Below are positions 14,298-25,697 of a stretch of 64,000 nucleotides of DNA, piece after piece. The DNA is taken from contig OX336395.1 in the NCBI GenBank assembly GCA_946902985.2, forward strand, positions 18,516,708 to 18,580,707. The letters are read 5' to 3'. The notes beneath the pieces were generated by a model that saw only the letters and a program-made list of their open reading frames with translations, was not told the DNA's origin and made no database searches. The translations under genes and the position numbers were made by a program. The number at the start of each line of letters is the position of its first letter. Positions within the stretch are counted from its first letter, which is position 1. The stretch is from Meconema thalassinum. Taxonomy: Eukaryota > Arthropoda > Insecta > Orthoptera > Tettigoniidae.

Positions 14298-15164
14298 TGA
14301 CGTCACAAACTCCCCTACATTCTTATTGGTCATCTAGACATATAAAGTAAAATATATATCCATAAACTATTATCTGAACGTTATTAACAGATTCTCAAAC
14401 AGTATTATTATTTCTCATCACCTTGAAATTAAATCATATTCGCTGGGTCCCGGCATTCTCGTTGCTTCGATGTTGCAAGATATTCCTGACGTCAGGTTCC
14501 CATAGTTCGCCCCTTTTCTAGCACGTTCTTCCCAACATGGTCAGCGTAGCCGATTCGACTCAGGTCACATCGAGTACAGTACCCACTCACACCTGTTCAC
14601 CTTCCCTCATGGTGAAAGAAATGGCACCTGACCTTCCGATCTCATCACAATCCACAAGCGGTTGCCAGACCACACATCATCAGTTTTCATTACCTCGGTC
14701 TTTTTCAGATCGTCGCTCAGTAGGGGGGCAGTGACAGTTCGGCCCCCCCCCCCAAACTCTCCCTCTGACGTCACATACTAACCCGCGATACATTCAGGGG
14801 CAAAGTCGATATCACTCGAACCCATGGTCCGATTTTGACATGCGACATATCGTTGGAGTCGGGCTGATGCCATCTTTTCAATGGACCACTCATTTCAACC
14901 CCTAAATAAAACCTACCCCTACTAGGGGATGAAATTGTAATTTTTTAGTGAAAGTCGCCTTTCAATTAAGATATGTATAAGGTGCTCTGCTAATATGAAC
15001 TTAAACGTTGTTGCTCATAAAGCGCATGCGTTTTTCTAGATGCCGCTATGAATCAACATTTTAGTTATTGTTTTTAACGCATGCGCACTTGGGGATTTTG
15101 TAAATAATTATTTATGGATGAGTTTCTTTTAATTTAACCAAAAGATTGAAAACTAATAGGTGAT
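14298..15164. other. Non-repetitive stretch with CRE- and NRF1-like palindromes, no gene seen
   Basis: No convincing coding region. The satellite ends abruptly at a perfect palindrome TGACGTCA (14298-14305); further CGTCA-type sites lie near 14488 and 14766. GCGCATGCG (15022-15030) and CGCATGCGCA (15079-15088) are NRF1-like palindromes about 50 bp apart. A run of C's lies around 14743-14752. The 65-codon plus-strand frame at 14537 has no recognisable features. Confidence 0.5.
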
Positions 15165-15745
15165 TTGCTTTTTAATATTTTCCGAACTAAGAATGCTATG
15201 GACTTGTATGAGGGGTCGTTGGATTTGGGATGACGCCCCGTTTTTGAATATAGTTTTGATTTTTGTCAAAAGGACCTACGTGCACTGTTGTTAATATTTT
15301 GAAAACTAAGAAGGCTACGGACTTGTACGAGGGGTCGTTGGATTAGGGATGACGCCCCGTTTTTAGTGTGGTTTTGATTTTTATCAAAAGGGCCGAAGTG
15401 CACTGTTGTTTATAGTTTGAGAACTAAGAAGGCTACGGACTTGTATGAGGGGTCGTTGGATTTGGGAAGAAGGCCCTGTTTTTGAATTGATTTTTTGATT
15501 TTTGTCAAAAGGGTCTAAGTGCACAGTTGTTAATATTTTGAGAACTAAGAAGGCTACGGACTTGTATGAGGGGTCGTTGGATTTGGGAAGACGCCCTGAT
15601 TTTGAATTGATTTTTTGATTTTTGTCAAAAGGGCCTAAGTGCACTGTTGTTAATATTTTGAGAACGAATAAGGCTACGGACTTGTATGGGGGGTCGTTGG
15701 ATTTTGGATGACGCCCTGTTTTTGAATTGATTTTTTGATTTTTAT
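15165..15745. repeat. Tandem repeat, five units of about 120 bp
   Basis: The segment GACTTGTATGAGGGGTCGTT recurs at 15201, 15320, 15438, 15559 and 15679, giving periods of 119, 118, 121 and 120 bp. Units also share GTGCACTGTTGTTAATATTTTG and TGATTTTTGTCAAAAGG. Since 120 is a multiple of 3, a minus-strand frame stays open across about three units (15384-15755) as a 40-residue repeat, probably by chance. Confidence 0.9.
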
Positions 15746-17259
15746 CGCCATACAATATGATGAAAAAATTTTTTTACCTGTTTAAATTTTAATTAAGAGT
15801 GGTCGGTGAGAGAGACGGTACTGCTGTTATGTGTCCCAATGAGCCTGTTGTCGAGCACAGTGACCATGCCTGGAAGAAATGAATTGCGGAGAAGAATATT
15901 TGAAAACGTGTCACGTGTGCTAAAATTTTGTTTACCCTGAAGGGGATCTTTAACGTTTTAGTCAACGGTAATGAGCGAGACCGCTGTCTGGCACAGCAAA
16001 TGCTTGTAGAATATGAAAACCTATAACATTTGGTCGACCAAGTGATGTGCATTAACCCAAAGAGCCAAAACGGTAAGCTCATTGCCCTGAGATGTTATAA
16101 ACTAATCATTGGACCTGGTGAAAGTGTATGATTAATGTGTACATGTATTGAGGATGGCCGCTTGCTAGTAATTATTATTACGTAAAATGTTTAAGAATAG
16201 TAATAATAATAATAATAATAAGACACACACGTTTTGAATGCTACAGAACTGTGTTGCTTGCTCGCACTCAATACACGACCTGGCCAGGCCTTGTCAGAGC
16301 GACTGCTGATAACACAAGAATGTTTACGTGGGCAGGAGGTAAAGGGTTAGGTTACTTGGCTGTTAGAGGCTAGCAGGTCTGTCGTTAAAAACAGAGCTGG
16401 TAGAGGCTAATAGGTCTGGCGTTTCAACAGAGAGAGAACCATTTTGGTTCCTAGACAACCGTACTACCGATGTATAACAGGCAGCCATTTATAACCTCTT
16501 AATGACAAATCCTCCAGAAGTTAGCATTGGTTTAGCAAATAGTCCCAGACGTTATTCATCCTAGCTCTTGGGAATAAAAAAAAAGGTGCCAGTGCATTTC
16601 CAGAAGCACTAATTATGAAACACATAGTCACACACTGTCCCTTTCCCCTAAAACTCCTTGCCCAACCTGTTTATGCCCTTTTCTGCTACAAATTCGGAGC
16701 TTGAACAACGGTTGACACTGCTGAGTTGTAAATCAGGAGGGGTTCAAAAGTGCCCCATATTCAGTGTTTGAACCTGTCACTTAATGCAAATCTTTGACTT
16801 ATTATAGGTTATGATCTCCAATGAAAACAAATATATCAAAATACATGCTAAGGATGGTATTTACTTCCGGTATAATTAGGAAGGCAGTGCTTCCCTTGGT
16901 ATGTCTTGTAATTCGTTACAGATGGATTGGCGAAATTTTGGATTTTAGCCTCAAAAATTGATCATCAACACAACCTCAACAACAAGCAAAACTGGTGGGA
17001 AACAGACTACTGTCTTGGAATACATGATAACCAACATAATAAAACTAAAATTAACTTTCAGATTATCTAAAACTATAAGTTTCCATGACTGTTTAAATCT
17101 ACCCCACGTTCAAATATATATTGAGCCAGAATTTCTAGTCTGAGATTCAGATTTGAAATGTCTCCAAATTTTACATTGCATAAATGAGATTCTATTGACA
17201 CAAGGCTTCAAGAAGCACAGTCACGTGATGACAGGCCAGCAGCACAGGTTTTCGGATGA
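15746..17259. other. No recognisable gene; short AAT microsatellite
   Basis: No coding feature could be supported. A run of AAT units lies at about 16199-16220. A diverged 37-bp direct duplication (GCTGTTAGAGGC / GCTGGTAGAGGC) begins at 16359 and 16396. The open frames at 15789 (minus) and 16958 (plus) lack recognisable motifs. Confidence 0.4.
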
Positions 17260-18010
17260 AAATGATGATGATGATAATTGTTGTTTTAAGGGGACTAACA
17301 TCTAGGTTATCGGCCCCTGATGGTTTGGGTGATCGTGAAGATGAAAATGAAATGCAAACTTAAAATTAAAACTAACTACTAACCTACATTCTAGAAGAAG
17401 AATTGGAACATTAAAGGAGAATAAGGCAAATAAAGAACAGGAGGAAAAGAAATGCCTTCAACCCTCGAAGAATGCGGATTGAGGGACTTGGAAGGAAGGA
17501 GAGCCATGAAAGGCAGATAGGAAAGTGAAAGAGGAGAAGGTCCGCCCCACAGGTAAGGGACAAAAGGGTAAAACGGACCCAGCTCAGGAATCCCTCAGGG
17601 TCGCCAACTCCCGAACACACCAGCAGGGAGCCCCTTAGGGTGTAGCATTATCGAGGGTGCACCAAAAGTGGTGGGGCTACATACACCCGGCCTTCTTGAG
17701 GGCCTTGAGCAGAAGGCAGGAGATAACATGAAAAGAAAAAGAAGGCTGACCCCTCGCAGAAGGATGGAATCACAAAAGATGAGACAAGGGAAAATTAAGG
17801 CGGGAAAGGAAGAGACTCCCTAGGCCTCGGATACCCTAATATCGTCGGGGTCGGAAGAGAACAAGAGTTGACCAAGTGACGTCGACCGGAAAGAAGACAG
17901 AGAGGAGCCCGGCACAAGTAAGAGGAAGCAATGCCGGACTCAGCTGGGGTCCCGTGGTCGCCAACTCACGTCCCACTAGATGTGAGCCCCTGGGGGAGGG
18001 GGGGGGGGAA
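17260..18010. repeat. Probable degenerate dispersed repeat
   Basis: Around 17290 an imperfect palindrome (AGGGGACTAACATC ... ATCGGCCCCT) resembles a widespread orthopteroid dispersed repeat, from memory only. Two later stretches share the phrase GTCGCCAACTC followed by GAGCCCCT (17600-17635 and 17958-17992), each preceded by purine-rich sequence, suggesting two diverged copies of one unit. A G-rich run (17992-18008) ends the region. No coding sequence is supported. The family is not identified. Confidence 0.4.
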
Positions 18011-19228
18011 GAAAACGAGTGACCCAATCTAAAAATAGAATAAAATAAAATATAAATTGGCACGTGCAGCAAATAATAGGAAATAAACACTGGAGTGTGT
18101 CACGGCACGATCCGATTACTGCTTTGTGGTCACATGACCAGATTGGGATATTAACAAAATAACGAAGTCGGTAATTAGAGTAAAATAATTATTACGGAAG
18201 TTCCAGAAGAAATATGATTACACTTAGAATAGAGCAAATTTCCAGACAAAAATTATTAGTCTATGTATTTGGATTGTGAAAACTGGAAGCATTTGAGAAA
18301 ATACTCGTATCACGATTTTCACGAAGCGTGAGTGCCAAATTTCTTTCGTGAGGAAATGCGCCATTTCAGGGGAGGCTTTTTACTCTGGTTCTTGTAAGGA
18401 GTTAGACGTATTGTTGAATTCGAGTCCAGGCATGGTCCTGTCAGATTATAGTTGTCGGCCGATGCGAGTGCACTGGCGGTCAAGATTTTGAGGAAAGGCG
18501 CTCTACGATTTTGTGGACTTGAAGAAGTCCAGTCGAGGACATAGAAATTTTTCCACTAGCTTGAATCTACTATGAAGACCAAGTGAAGTAATTGAACTTT
18601 GTTAATTGAGTTCATATTTGAATTGAATATTTGAGGTTTTTGGAAGGTGAAATATTACGAACATTCTACGGAAATATGACCATTTTCTTCAACGAAGGAT
18701 TTTCAATAAAATATCCCAGTAATATTGTAACGCCGATAGCTTTGTTACTAAGGAACTTTTAATAATTTCTACGAGATTACCACAGTTCTAAGTGAAATAT
18801 TACGAACATTTCGACGGAGATTTCGAGGAATTCCAGTCAACAACTTGTCATACTTCTTCGAAGATGAAATTAATTCCTGCAATGATTGAAATTGTTTTCG
18901 ATATTGAAATGAAAGTGGAAATGACCGAGTGGACATGCAACAGGGAACACTACAATGAGAAAATGTAATGATCTACGGTAATCAGCTAACAGCAACTACC
19001 AGTATGGAAAGATCGGGAATAACATAAAATTACTCAAAACTAGCTTAAATTCAAAAATAAAATTAATTAAAACACTCTCGACGAAATTCAACTTCACAAT
19101 GACTTCAAGAACATCTAGAAGGAACAGCAAGAAAGAAAAAGATGGTTTGAACAAGGGTAGACTCAGATCACGATCCCAGTTCCTTTCTAGAACTAGGGCA
19201 ACGCGAGGGCGAGGTCAGTTCGAGCCCA
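18011..19228. other. No recognisable gene
   Basis: Unassigned sequence. The only structure seen is a short direct repeat, GTGAAATATTACGAACATT, near 18647 and 18793. Confidence 0.4.
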
Positions 19229-19440
19229 GAACGAGGCAGCAGAGACGCAGTCCAGATGGCTAGAGAGAACAAGGTGATACCAGGAGGAGACATCAGAACG
19301 AGGCGATACTAGGAGAAGACATCAGAACGAGGCAGCAGAGACGCAGTCCAGAAGGCTGGAGAGAACGAGGCTACACCAGGAGGAGACATCAGAACGAGGC
19401 AGCAGAGACGCAGTCCAGATGGCTGGAGAGAACAAGGTGA
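19229..19440. repeat. Short irregular tandem repeat (about 67-bp unit)
   Basis: The phrase AGAACGAGGCAGCAGAGACG starts at about 19228, 19323 and 19390. The last two are 67 bp apart; the first interval carries an extra 28-bp partial unit (ACATCAGAACGAGGCGATAC). Units end GGAGAGAACAAGG. Confidence 0.8.
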
Positions 19441-19616
19441 TATTTGATTATTTTGTATTTGGACTTCGTAAATGTTTTTGAATTTAGATTTGATCTTTAT
19501 TCTTCGATGAGCGAGATTTTATTGTGGTGGATTTTACCGTAAATTTAGTTTTAGTGTGCGATTGGATATTTCGTTAATATTTTGATGGGAGATGTGCTTA
19601 ACTCAAAGGAAACAAA

Positions 19617-19983
19617 CATGCACACGGTGGACATACTATATTAGGTGAAACACCATAGTATTCCACAAGAAAGATTCACACACACATTCACACGGTGGAC
19701 ATTCTATATTAGGTGAAGCACCATAGTATTCCACAAGAAAGATTCACACACACATACACACGGTGAACATACTATATTAGGTGAAACACCATAGTATTCC
19801 ACAAGGAAGATTCACACACACATGCACACGGTGGATATACTATATTAGGTGAAACACCATAGTATTCCACAAGAAAGATTCACACACACATGCACACGGT
19901 GGATATACTATATTAGGTGAAGCACCATAGTATTCCACAAGAAAGATTCACACACACATACACACGGTGAACATACTATATTA
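19617..19983. repeat. 68-bp hairpin satellite, left part (about 5.3 units)
   Basis: CACACGGTG starts at 19621, 19689, 19757, 19825, 19893 and 19961, a constant 68-bp period. Each unit carries arms ATACTAT and ATAGTAT around a smaller hairpin GGTG-AAA-CACC, followed by a CA-rich stretch. The array is broken at 19983 by the Penelope-like insertion and resumes at 39155. Confidence 0.95.
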
Positions 19984-22460
19984 CAAGATATATAACACAA
20001 TTTACACTCGCCAAATCAATACTTTACTTTACTTTACTAAAAATACTATAGGTACTGTCCCCGATATCCGGATAGTAGGCTGTCAGATATCCGCCCCCTC
20101 AATCGGATTGCCAATAATCAATCGCACCGGCACAGCAACCTCAATGAAAATGGCACTGACAGATACTACCGAGATTAGAGCACAGTAGTTAACAAGAAAT
20201 TATTGTGGAACACACCAAAATATACGGGGGTTCATACTTACCTTTACTTACCTATTCAAATTAATCTCGGGTTTGGGATGCCAACTGGATCACTTAAAGT
20301 ATGCCCACACAATAACCTCCACCACGATATTTAAAATGAACCAAGACGACAACAAGAAACTTTAAACTGTACAATAATTTATTTCACATAAAGGAATAAT
20401 ATGACAAAATAGAACAACAAAATAAACGTGGCGATCATAAGCCATTGTCAATGTAATCATGTCCTCCTGTAGGACTTGTAGACTTTGCATACAAAATTTC
20501 AGCTTTCTAGCTCAAAAGAACGTGATAATAATAATACACATGGAATGAATAAGGGAGTTGGGACGAGACATATAGCAATTGTTTTCCTCTTAATAAACAT
20601 CACACTTTATTTATAACTGCTAGGCTGCTATGCAGGTGACCTTGGCCTCTAACATACAGTGGTCTGGCCAGCTGCGATACACCTGCATCATGTCGCCTGC
20701 TTACCTCGTCAAATGGACTCACCCCTCCAGCCAACGTTAGCATATGCTAGTTACCTCAGAGCCTAGCTCCTTTTCAAAACACTTTAAATGTTCACGTCTC
20801 AGCTCAAATATTATCACGCAAATCTTTTAAATGCTCCATTCACATATCACTGGATTACTCTAATAATCCCAAAACTTGTTTAATTATATAATTCACATGT
20901 TTAACTAGCGTTGTTTAGAGTATATTAACAAAACGTTAAATGTTTATAACAAATACTCATTAATTATTTATAACAATATAAATTGTTTATAATATTGTCT
21001 AACGACAATTGAAAACTTTATACACTCCTCTCTAAATTCCTTTCGTTCCAAATTATTATTAAAGATATTTACATAATTATTTACAATATTAATATTATTT
21101 GTTTTAGAAATACATTAAACCACACGTTTATCCGGTTGATAATTACTTAAATCGTGTTGATATAATCGACCAATAAAGGTTAGTTATATTTAAGTTTCAA
21201 ATTCAGGTTTAATAAGGTTTAATAATAATTATTATTTGTGACGGTAACCTCCATTCAAAATCGTTATCTCAAATTATTTAAACACTCTTGTTAATTTTAA
21301 CAGTAACTTCACATACTTAATTTTCAAAGGACCTGGACAATACACTCAGCGGAAAAATACCTCGCTCCAAACGCACAAAATTGCACAAAATAGGCCCAGA
21401 ATTCATCATATATCTCAATATATATGGCATACAAAATCTTCCACATACAAAAAACCTCCACTTATAAATTCATTAATTTATTAATTACTGTGGGAATCTC
21501 CTTCACTTATTCAAGGGCATTATTCATCAGCGACTTTTACACGTCCACTGAACTAACGATTATACATCCATAGTTCCTCTTTAAAAATTCTTATATTCAT
21601 TAATTGTATCATAACTGTTATTATATTTAACCTTCGTGGGTTTCATTCATGAATCGATATGAAGTAAAAATTTGCCAATCACAAATAAATTTAATAGCAA
21701 ATACGATTATACACGCCTCCCTGGTCTATCAAAATTGAGATTAATATCTTCAAAGTATCGTAGTATAAAAATACTATCTTCAATAAAAGTTCATCTAAAC
21801 TGCATAATAGTCGAATAGAATCCAATTAGACTGTGGAATGCAAACATTATTGTTCCAATCTAGAATTGAGAAAAAACTCCTATCAAATGTTCATTACTAT
21901 AGTGTATTCAATAAATCGTAATCAAAGTTCATATTTCATAAAATTGTCTATAATGCAATGGTATTTCAGAACTGACGATAAATGTCTATGTTGCAATCAT
22001 GTTCATAAAACGACTAGTATTTCCAAGATCGTCGATACAGTAATAGATTTTAACGCTCTAAAATCTTTTAATTATTCTTCTTTCTTGAGGATGACAGAAA
22101 ATTGGTCAAAGTAATTAACTGAAATAGAATTACTTTAATAAAATGACACGCTGTCTGAATTCAAATTTTCCATAGAAAATCGTTAAATTTACAGTCAAAT
22201 CGTGACTACAAAAATATGCAAATTACTGAAAGAATATATTTAATATCAGTCTCAACTGATCCAAAATTATTTAAATATGCCAATGACATAACAATGTCTC
22301 AATAAATCGTAGAAAAAGGCATAACTCTCCAAAGTGTACTGAGTACAAAAATATCAAGCAAGAATATGGGGCAAAATATATGGGACAGAAAATATGGGAA
22401 AAATGGTTGCTCAGATATCGCTAAATGACTCAAATAAAACAAGAAACGTTCACGACTACC

Positions 22461-22796
22461 TTATCTGTTGATTGAAGTTCCAGAGGAAAATTTCCCAAAG
22501 AAGACTGCTGTTGGTTCCATTTCACCAACGTAAAGATGTGCTCCGACCTCGAACCTGGAACCAGCGCCCTCGGAGAATAGAACTGCTTCCTCCTCCGGAA
22601 ATTGCACTGCTCCATGTATACGATAGACATCCTTCTGGCAAAACTCTTCTTTGTGAGCCGGGTCCACCCTGGCCTCTCTTGAAAGTTCCCTGAAGTTCTG
22701 GTAAAACTCTTCTTTGTGAGCCGGGTCCACCCTGGCCTCTCTTGATAATTCCCTGAAGTTCTGGTAGAAATTCGCCATGAAGTTTATTGCAATCAT
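22461..22796 (-). CDS. Hypothetical LTR-internal ORF with 21-aa duplication
   Basis: 111 codons on the gag strand, inside the predicted R-U5 leader. Near the start a 21-residue unit (EEFYQNFRELSREARVDPAH plus K) is present twice, from a 63-bp DNA duplication. The rest shows no family I recognise. Another minus frame (22522-22848) overlaps it and is open too, so coding is uncertain. Identical copies at 29666-30001 and 36871-37206. Confidence 0.25.
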   Translation of the reverse strand: MIAINFMANFYQNFRELSREARVDPAHKEEFYQNFRELSREARVDPAHKEEFCQKDVYRIHGAVQFPEEEAVLFSEGAGSRFEVGAHLYVGEMEPTAVFFGKFSSGTSINR

Positions 22797-22988
22797 TTTC
22801 CGCAGAAATGTTCATAATTGTAGAGTATGAAAATCTTTCCACTGCCATTTGATATAATTCAGCGTTGGATTACGATGCATGAGTGTAGTTGGATGTTCAC
22901 TACATGCTCGCTTTTGTAGAAAGACGATTAACGAAGTTCCATGCTGCTATTTCACTCCATTGATATATGTCCCAATTGCATTAAAGGT

Positions 22989-23324
22989 TTAGCCTTCCAT
23001 CTCCACTTCTGTTATAATCATAGTTGAAAGAACTGCCATATTATATTGTTCCATTCTATAATGTAGCGTTGTATCACCAAATGCAATATGTAGTATCACG
23101 GTTGCAATACCCGCGTCAGCCGTAGCGTAGAATGTGATATTATAAAAGTGCTTCTCAGGTGGCGAGAAAATCACTTTTGTTGGCAGTCTTATTATGCCAA
23201 TATCTGTGAAAATGTTCAACTTTACTACACACTTTAATACTGTAATGCACAATAGATTTAGCTTAAAGGCAGTCGCTAACTCTTGATATATCATCTGGTA
23301 GACTCGTTTATGAGTGCGTTTCAA
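22989..23324 (-). CDS. Hypothetical LTR-internal ORF, 111 aa
   Basis: Minus-strand open frame in the predicted leader, just downstream of the candidate transcription start. No motif recognised; fairly hydrophobic. Copies at 30194-30529 and 37399-37734 (one Ala to Thr change in the last). Could be a chance frame. Confidence 0.2.
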   Translation of the reverse strand: MKRTHKRVYQMIYQELATAFKLNLLCITVLKCVVKLNIFTDIGIIRLPTKVIFSPPEKHFYNITFYATADAGIATVILHIAFGDTTLHYRMEQYNMAVLSTMIITEVEMEG

Positions 23325-24008
23325 CTTCGCCTAGTTTCAAACACCGTAAAATGGAACTGCTGCACGCTCCGTGCTCGTTCGATGCGGTGGGCTCTACCAC
23401 ACGCGCTAAAGACGACTTGCTTCACAGAATCACTCGAAAACGACTATAAGACACGAGAAAATGAGATATGAGATCTGAGAGCTCCTCTCTGCTGTGCAAG
23501 ACCTTTTATCAACTTCTTAAGGGGCGTATCCATCCCTTCCATAGCTTGTTCCTCCGTCATGGCTAGAAGTTCTAACTTTGGCTATACTTGACGGATTTTC
23601 AAATTTCAAAAACTCAAAATTAATTTCTTCAAAATTCCAAATCAATGCCATAACTGAAAATGGATTTCCACAATTCTGCATTCCAAAAGTAATTAAATAT
23701 GGTAGTTTCAGTAATCTCCGTCTCCCTCCAAACTATCGTTCATTGGTTCGAGCCTTTCCTCCAATAGCGTAACTTCTTCCTTAGCACAATTCTTTGTTTC
23801 CCTGCGACTGCGTCGTAAATCTCAGATCTTTCTCGAACAAAATCATGACGTCACTAAGAATCTCAGCTCAAGCAGCCTACTTGCATAAAGTCTGCGTCAT
23901 CCGTGCCTACGTCATGAATATCCACGTCACAACTATGACAGCCATAACTTTCTTCATATTTGCCAATACAGCCACTGTGGTCTCACTATAATTCAATTTA
24001 CGGGGGCA

Positions 24009-24018
24009 TTCTCCCTTC
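24009..24018 (-). other. Polypurine tract, unit 1
   Basis: On the minus strand GAAGGGAGAA directly abuts the LTR start TGCCCCCG. All ten bases are purines, at the position expected for plus-strand priming, which confirms the minus-strand orientation. Confidence 0.85.
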
Positions 24019-24194
24019 ACCACGTTTAAAACAGTTGCAAATTGTTTTTAAACTCTGTGTTATAAATATCTCAATTCACTTGAACACGAAATTGAATTAT
24101 TATTGGCTTACTCTTATATGATATTTCCTCTATGTTCCTTAATCATAAGTCTCTTCTACTCTGGGTTGTGTGTGGCTAATGCATTCTCTCCTCT

Positions 24195-25697
24195 CTACTT
24201 TCTCTTCTGTCCTGTATTCCTGTTTTCCAAGTTCTGCTGACTTGTAGAAGGACCAGGATTGATCACTACATCCTGTCTTTTCTTTTGGTTTTCAGCTTCC
24301 TTCTCTCGTAATTCCTTCAAATACTGCTGACTTTCTTGCTCTCTTTCTTGATACTTGTCGGGTGTCATAACCTGACCTTGAGAATTCTGATTTCGATTCT
24401 GGTTATTTCTATTGTAGTTCCTATTGTAGCCCTGGTTATTGTAGTATCTACCTCTTCCGTTATTATAATTCCCTCTATTATTGTTCCAGCCTCGTCTCTG
24501 CTCATATGGACGGTAACCTTGTGATCTGTTGCGAAAATAATTATTCCTATGAGGACCTACATTTTTAGTTTTCTCTTCATCAGCAGGCTTATCAGTTTGT
24601 TGAACTTGATCCATATAGACTGTATTAATGTCTTTGAATTCGTGCCTCTGACCTTTTTGAACCACATTTGGCATCGGGCTCGTGTAGTCAAGCCTTCTCA
24701 ATAATTCGTCCATACTGGTCAAATCCCTGATATTTGACGATATAATCAGCCTTCTTACCTCCACAGGCAGCATACGAGAAATCGCATCTATCAACTGCTC
24801 TGTCGACAATGGGGGTTGCAAAAATCTCAAGCGCGATAACTGGCTCGTGAAGAAATCAGCGTACCGTGTTGGAAGAGTACCTGAATACTTCCTCGAGTAT
24901 ACCTCAGCTCTTAATGAATTCTGTGCTTCTATTGACCAGAATCGTTTTATCAGTGCCTCTGCAAATTCGTCAAAATTACTGAAAGTGTACCGAAATGCTA
25001 GGAACCATTCAAGGGGTCCTCCAGCTAGAAATCTTTCTACTATTCTCATCTCTCTTTCTCTGGGAATATGAGCTTCAATGAAATAGTCTTTCAGGTTCCT
25101 GATATATTCTATCGGTGTTAGACTATCAGTATTACTAAACTTTTGTGGTTTGTCCTCAAAGTTCCGGATGACTGTCACATTTCTCGGATATGAATCCATG
25201 TAATTCTTCCCACTATCTCGATATTTCCATTCAGGTTCAATATTCCTATCCTCTTCTTCTTCGCGAAATCTGGATATACGTTCCTCAGGACTAATATCTC
25301 TCTCTTCTGTAGCGAGGTTACATCTTCTGACGTAATTCCTATCATCTTCACCAGTCAAGCCTTCTGGATCCTTATCTGTGATTTCCGTGATGACTTTCCT
25401 AATCAACTCTTCTTTATAGGTTTCCATCATGCTAGCTTCTCCTAGTTTCAAATTCTGAAGTTTGCTCGTAGTTTCATTAACATCGGAGACAACCTTATGA
25501 ATTTGTTCCTTTAATGTTAGCACGTCCTGACCTATTTGAGTTCTATCCTCTACCTGCTTTTCGAATAGCGAATCCATCCTTATACTCAAATCCTTTCTAA
25601 TTTGAACTACTTCATTATTTATGTCTACTTGTGTATTGGCAAGTTTTCTTTCAATTCGCTCCTCTGAGTGACATGTTCCCCACTTGACCTGTTCCAT
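24195..25697 (-). CDS. gag: Gag-type ORF2, capsid-like protein (unit 1), 500 aa
   Basis: Residues 1-90 continue the coiled-coil character of ORF1. Residues about 190-330 resemble the retrotransposon gag domain: an aromatic/Arg-rich segment with RFLAGGPLEWFLAFRYTFSN and FDEFAEALIKRFW, then a helical stretch with LRFLQPPLSTEQLIDAISRM. The C-terminal 120 residues are Asn/Arg/Tyr/Gly-rich (GRGRYYNNQGYNRNYN type), a basic nucleic-acid-binding tail that replaces the usual CCHC knuckle; no CCHC box is present. The ORF stops 187 bp from the LTR, leaving no room for pol. Probable role: particle formation and RNA packaging for an element that borrows replication enzymes. Differs from the unit 2 copy by one noticed residue (Asn in place of Asp near residue 478). 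Confidence 0.8.
   Translation of the reverse strand: MEQVKWGTCHSEERIERKLANTQVDINNEVVQIRKDLSIRMDSLFEKQVEDRTQIGQDVLTLKEQIHKVVSDVNETTSKLQNLKLGEASMMETYKEELIRKVITEITDKDPEGLTGEDDRNYVRRCNLATEERDISPEERISRFREEEEDRNIEPEWKYRDSGKNYMDSYPRNVTVIRNFEDKPQKFSNTDSLTPIEYIRNLKDYFIEAHIPREREMRIVERFLAGGPLEWFLAFRYTFSNFDEFAEALIKRFWSIEAQNSLRAEVYSRKYSGTLPTRYADFFTSQLSRLRFLQPPLSTEQLIDAISRMLPVEVRRLIISSNIRDLTSMDELLRRLDYTSPMPNVVQKGQRHEFKDINTVYMDQVQQTDKPADEEKTKNVGPHRNNYFRNRSQGYRPYEQRRGWNNNRGNYNNGRGRYYNNQGYNRNYNRNNQNRNQNSQGQVMTPDKYQEREQESQQYLKELREKEAENQKKRQDVVINPGPSTSQQNLENRNTGQKRK

Larger units (their letters stand above)
20056..24008 (-). repeat. LTR 1 (3' LTR of unit 1), 3953 bp
   Basis: On the minus strand it reads TGCCCCCG ... 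CGGGGACA. The plus-strand right edge abuts the polypurine tract at 24009. A TATA-like/initiator pair on the minus strand (23472-23510) would place U3 at about 23477-24008, leaving about 3.4 kb of R-U5. It contains a 63-bp internal duplication (from 22643 and from 22706). It differs from LTR 2 at one site noticed by eye (near 20365). Confidence 0.9.

Noticed and set aside
20056..24008. Plus-strand ORFs inside the LTRs as genes
   Set aside because: They are short, lack motifs, and run against the element's orientation as set by gag, polypurine tract and primer-like site.
25625..25697. Canonical -1 slippery heptamer in the gag overlap
   Set aside because: Candidate phrases such as TGGGGAA and GAAAAC do not fit XXXYYYZ in the upstream frame; the mechanism is left open.
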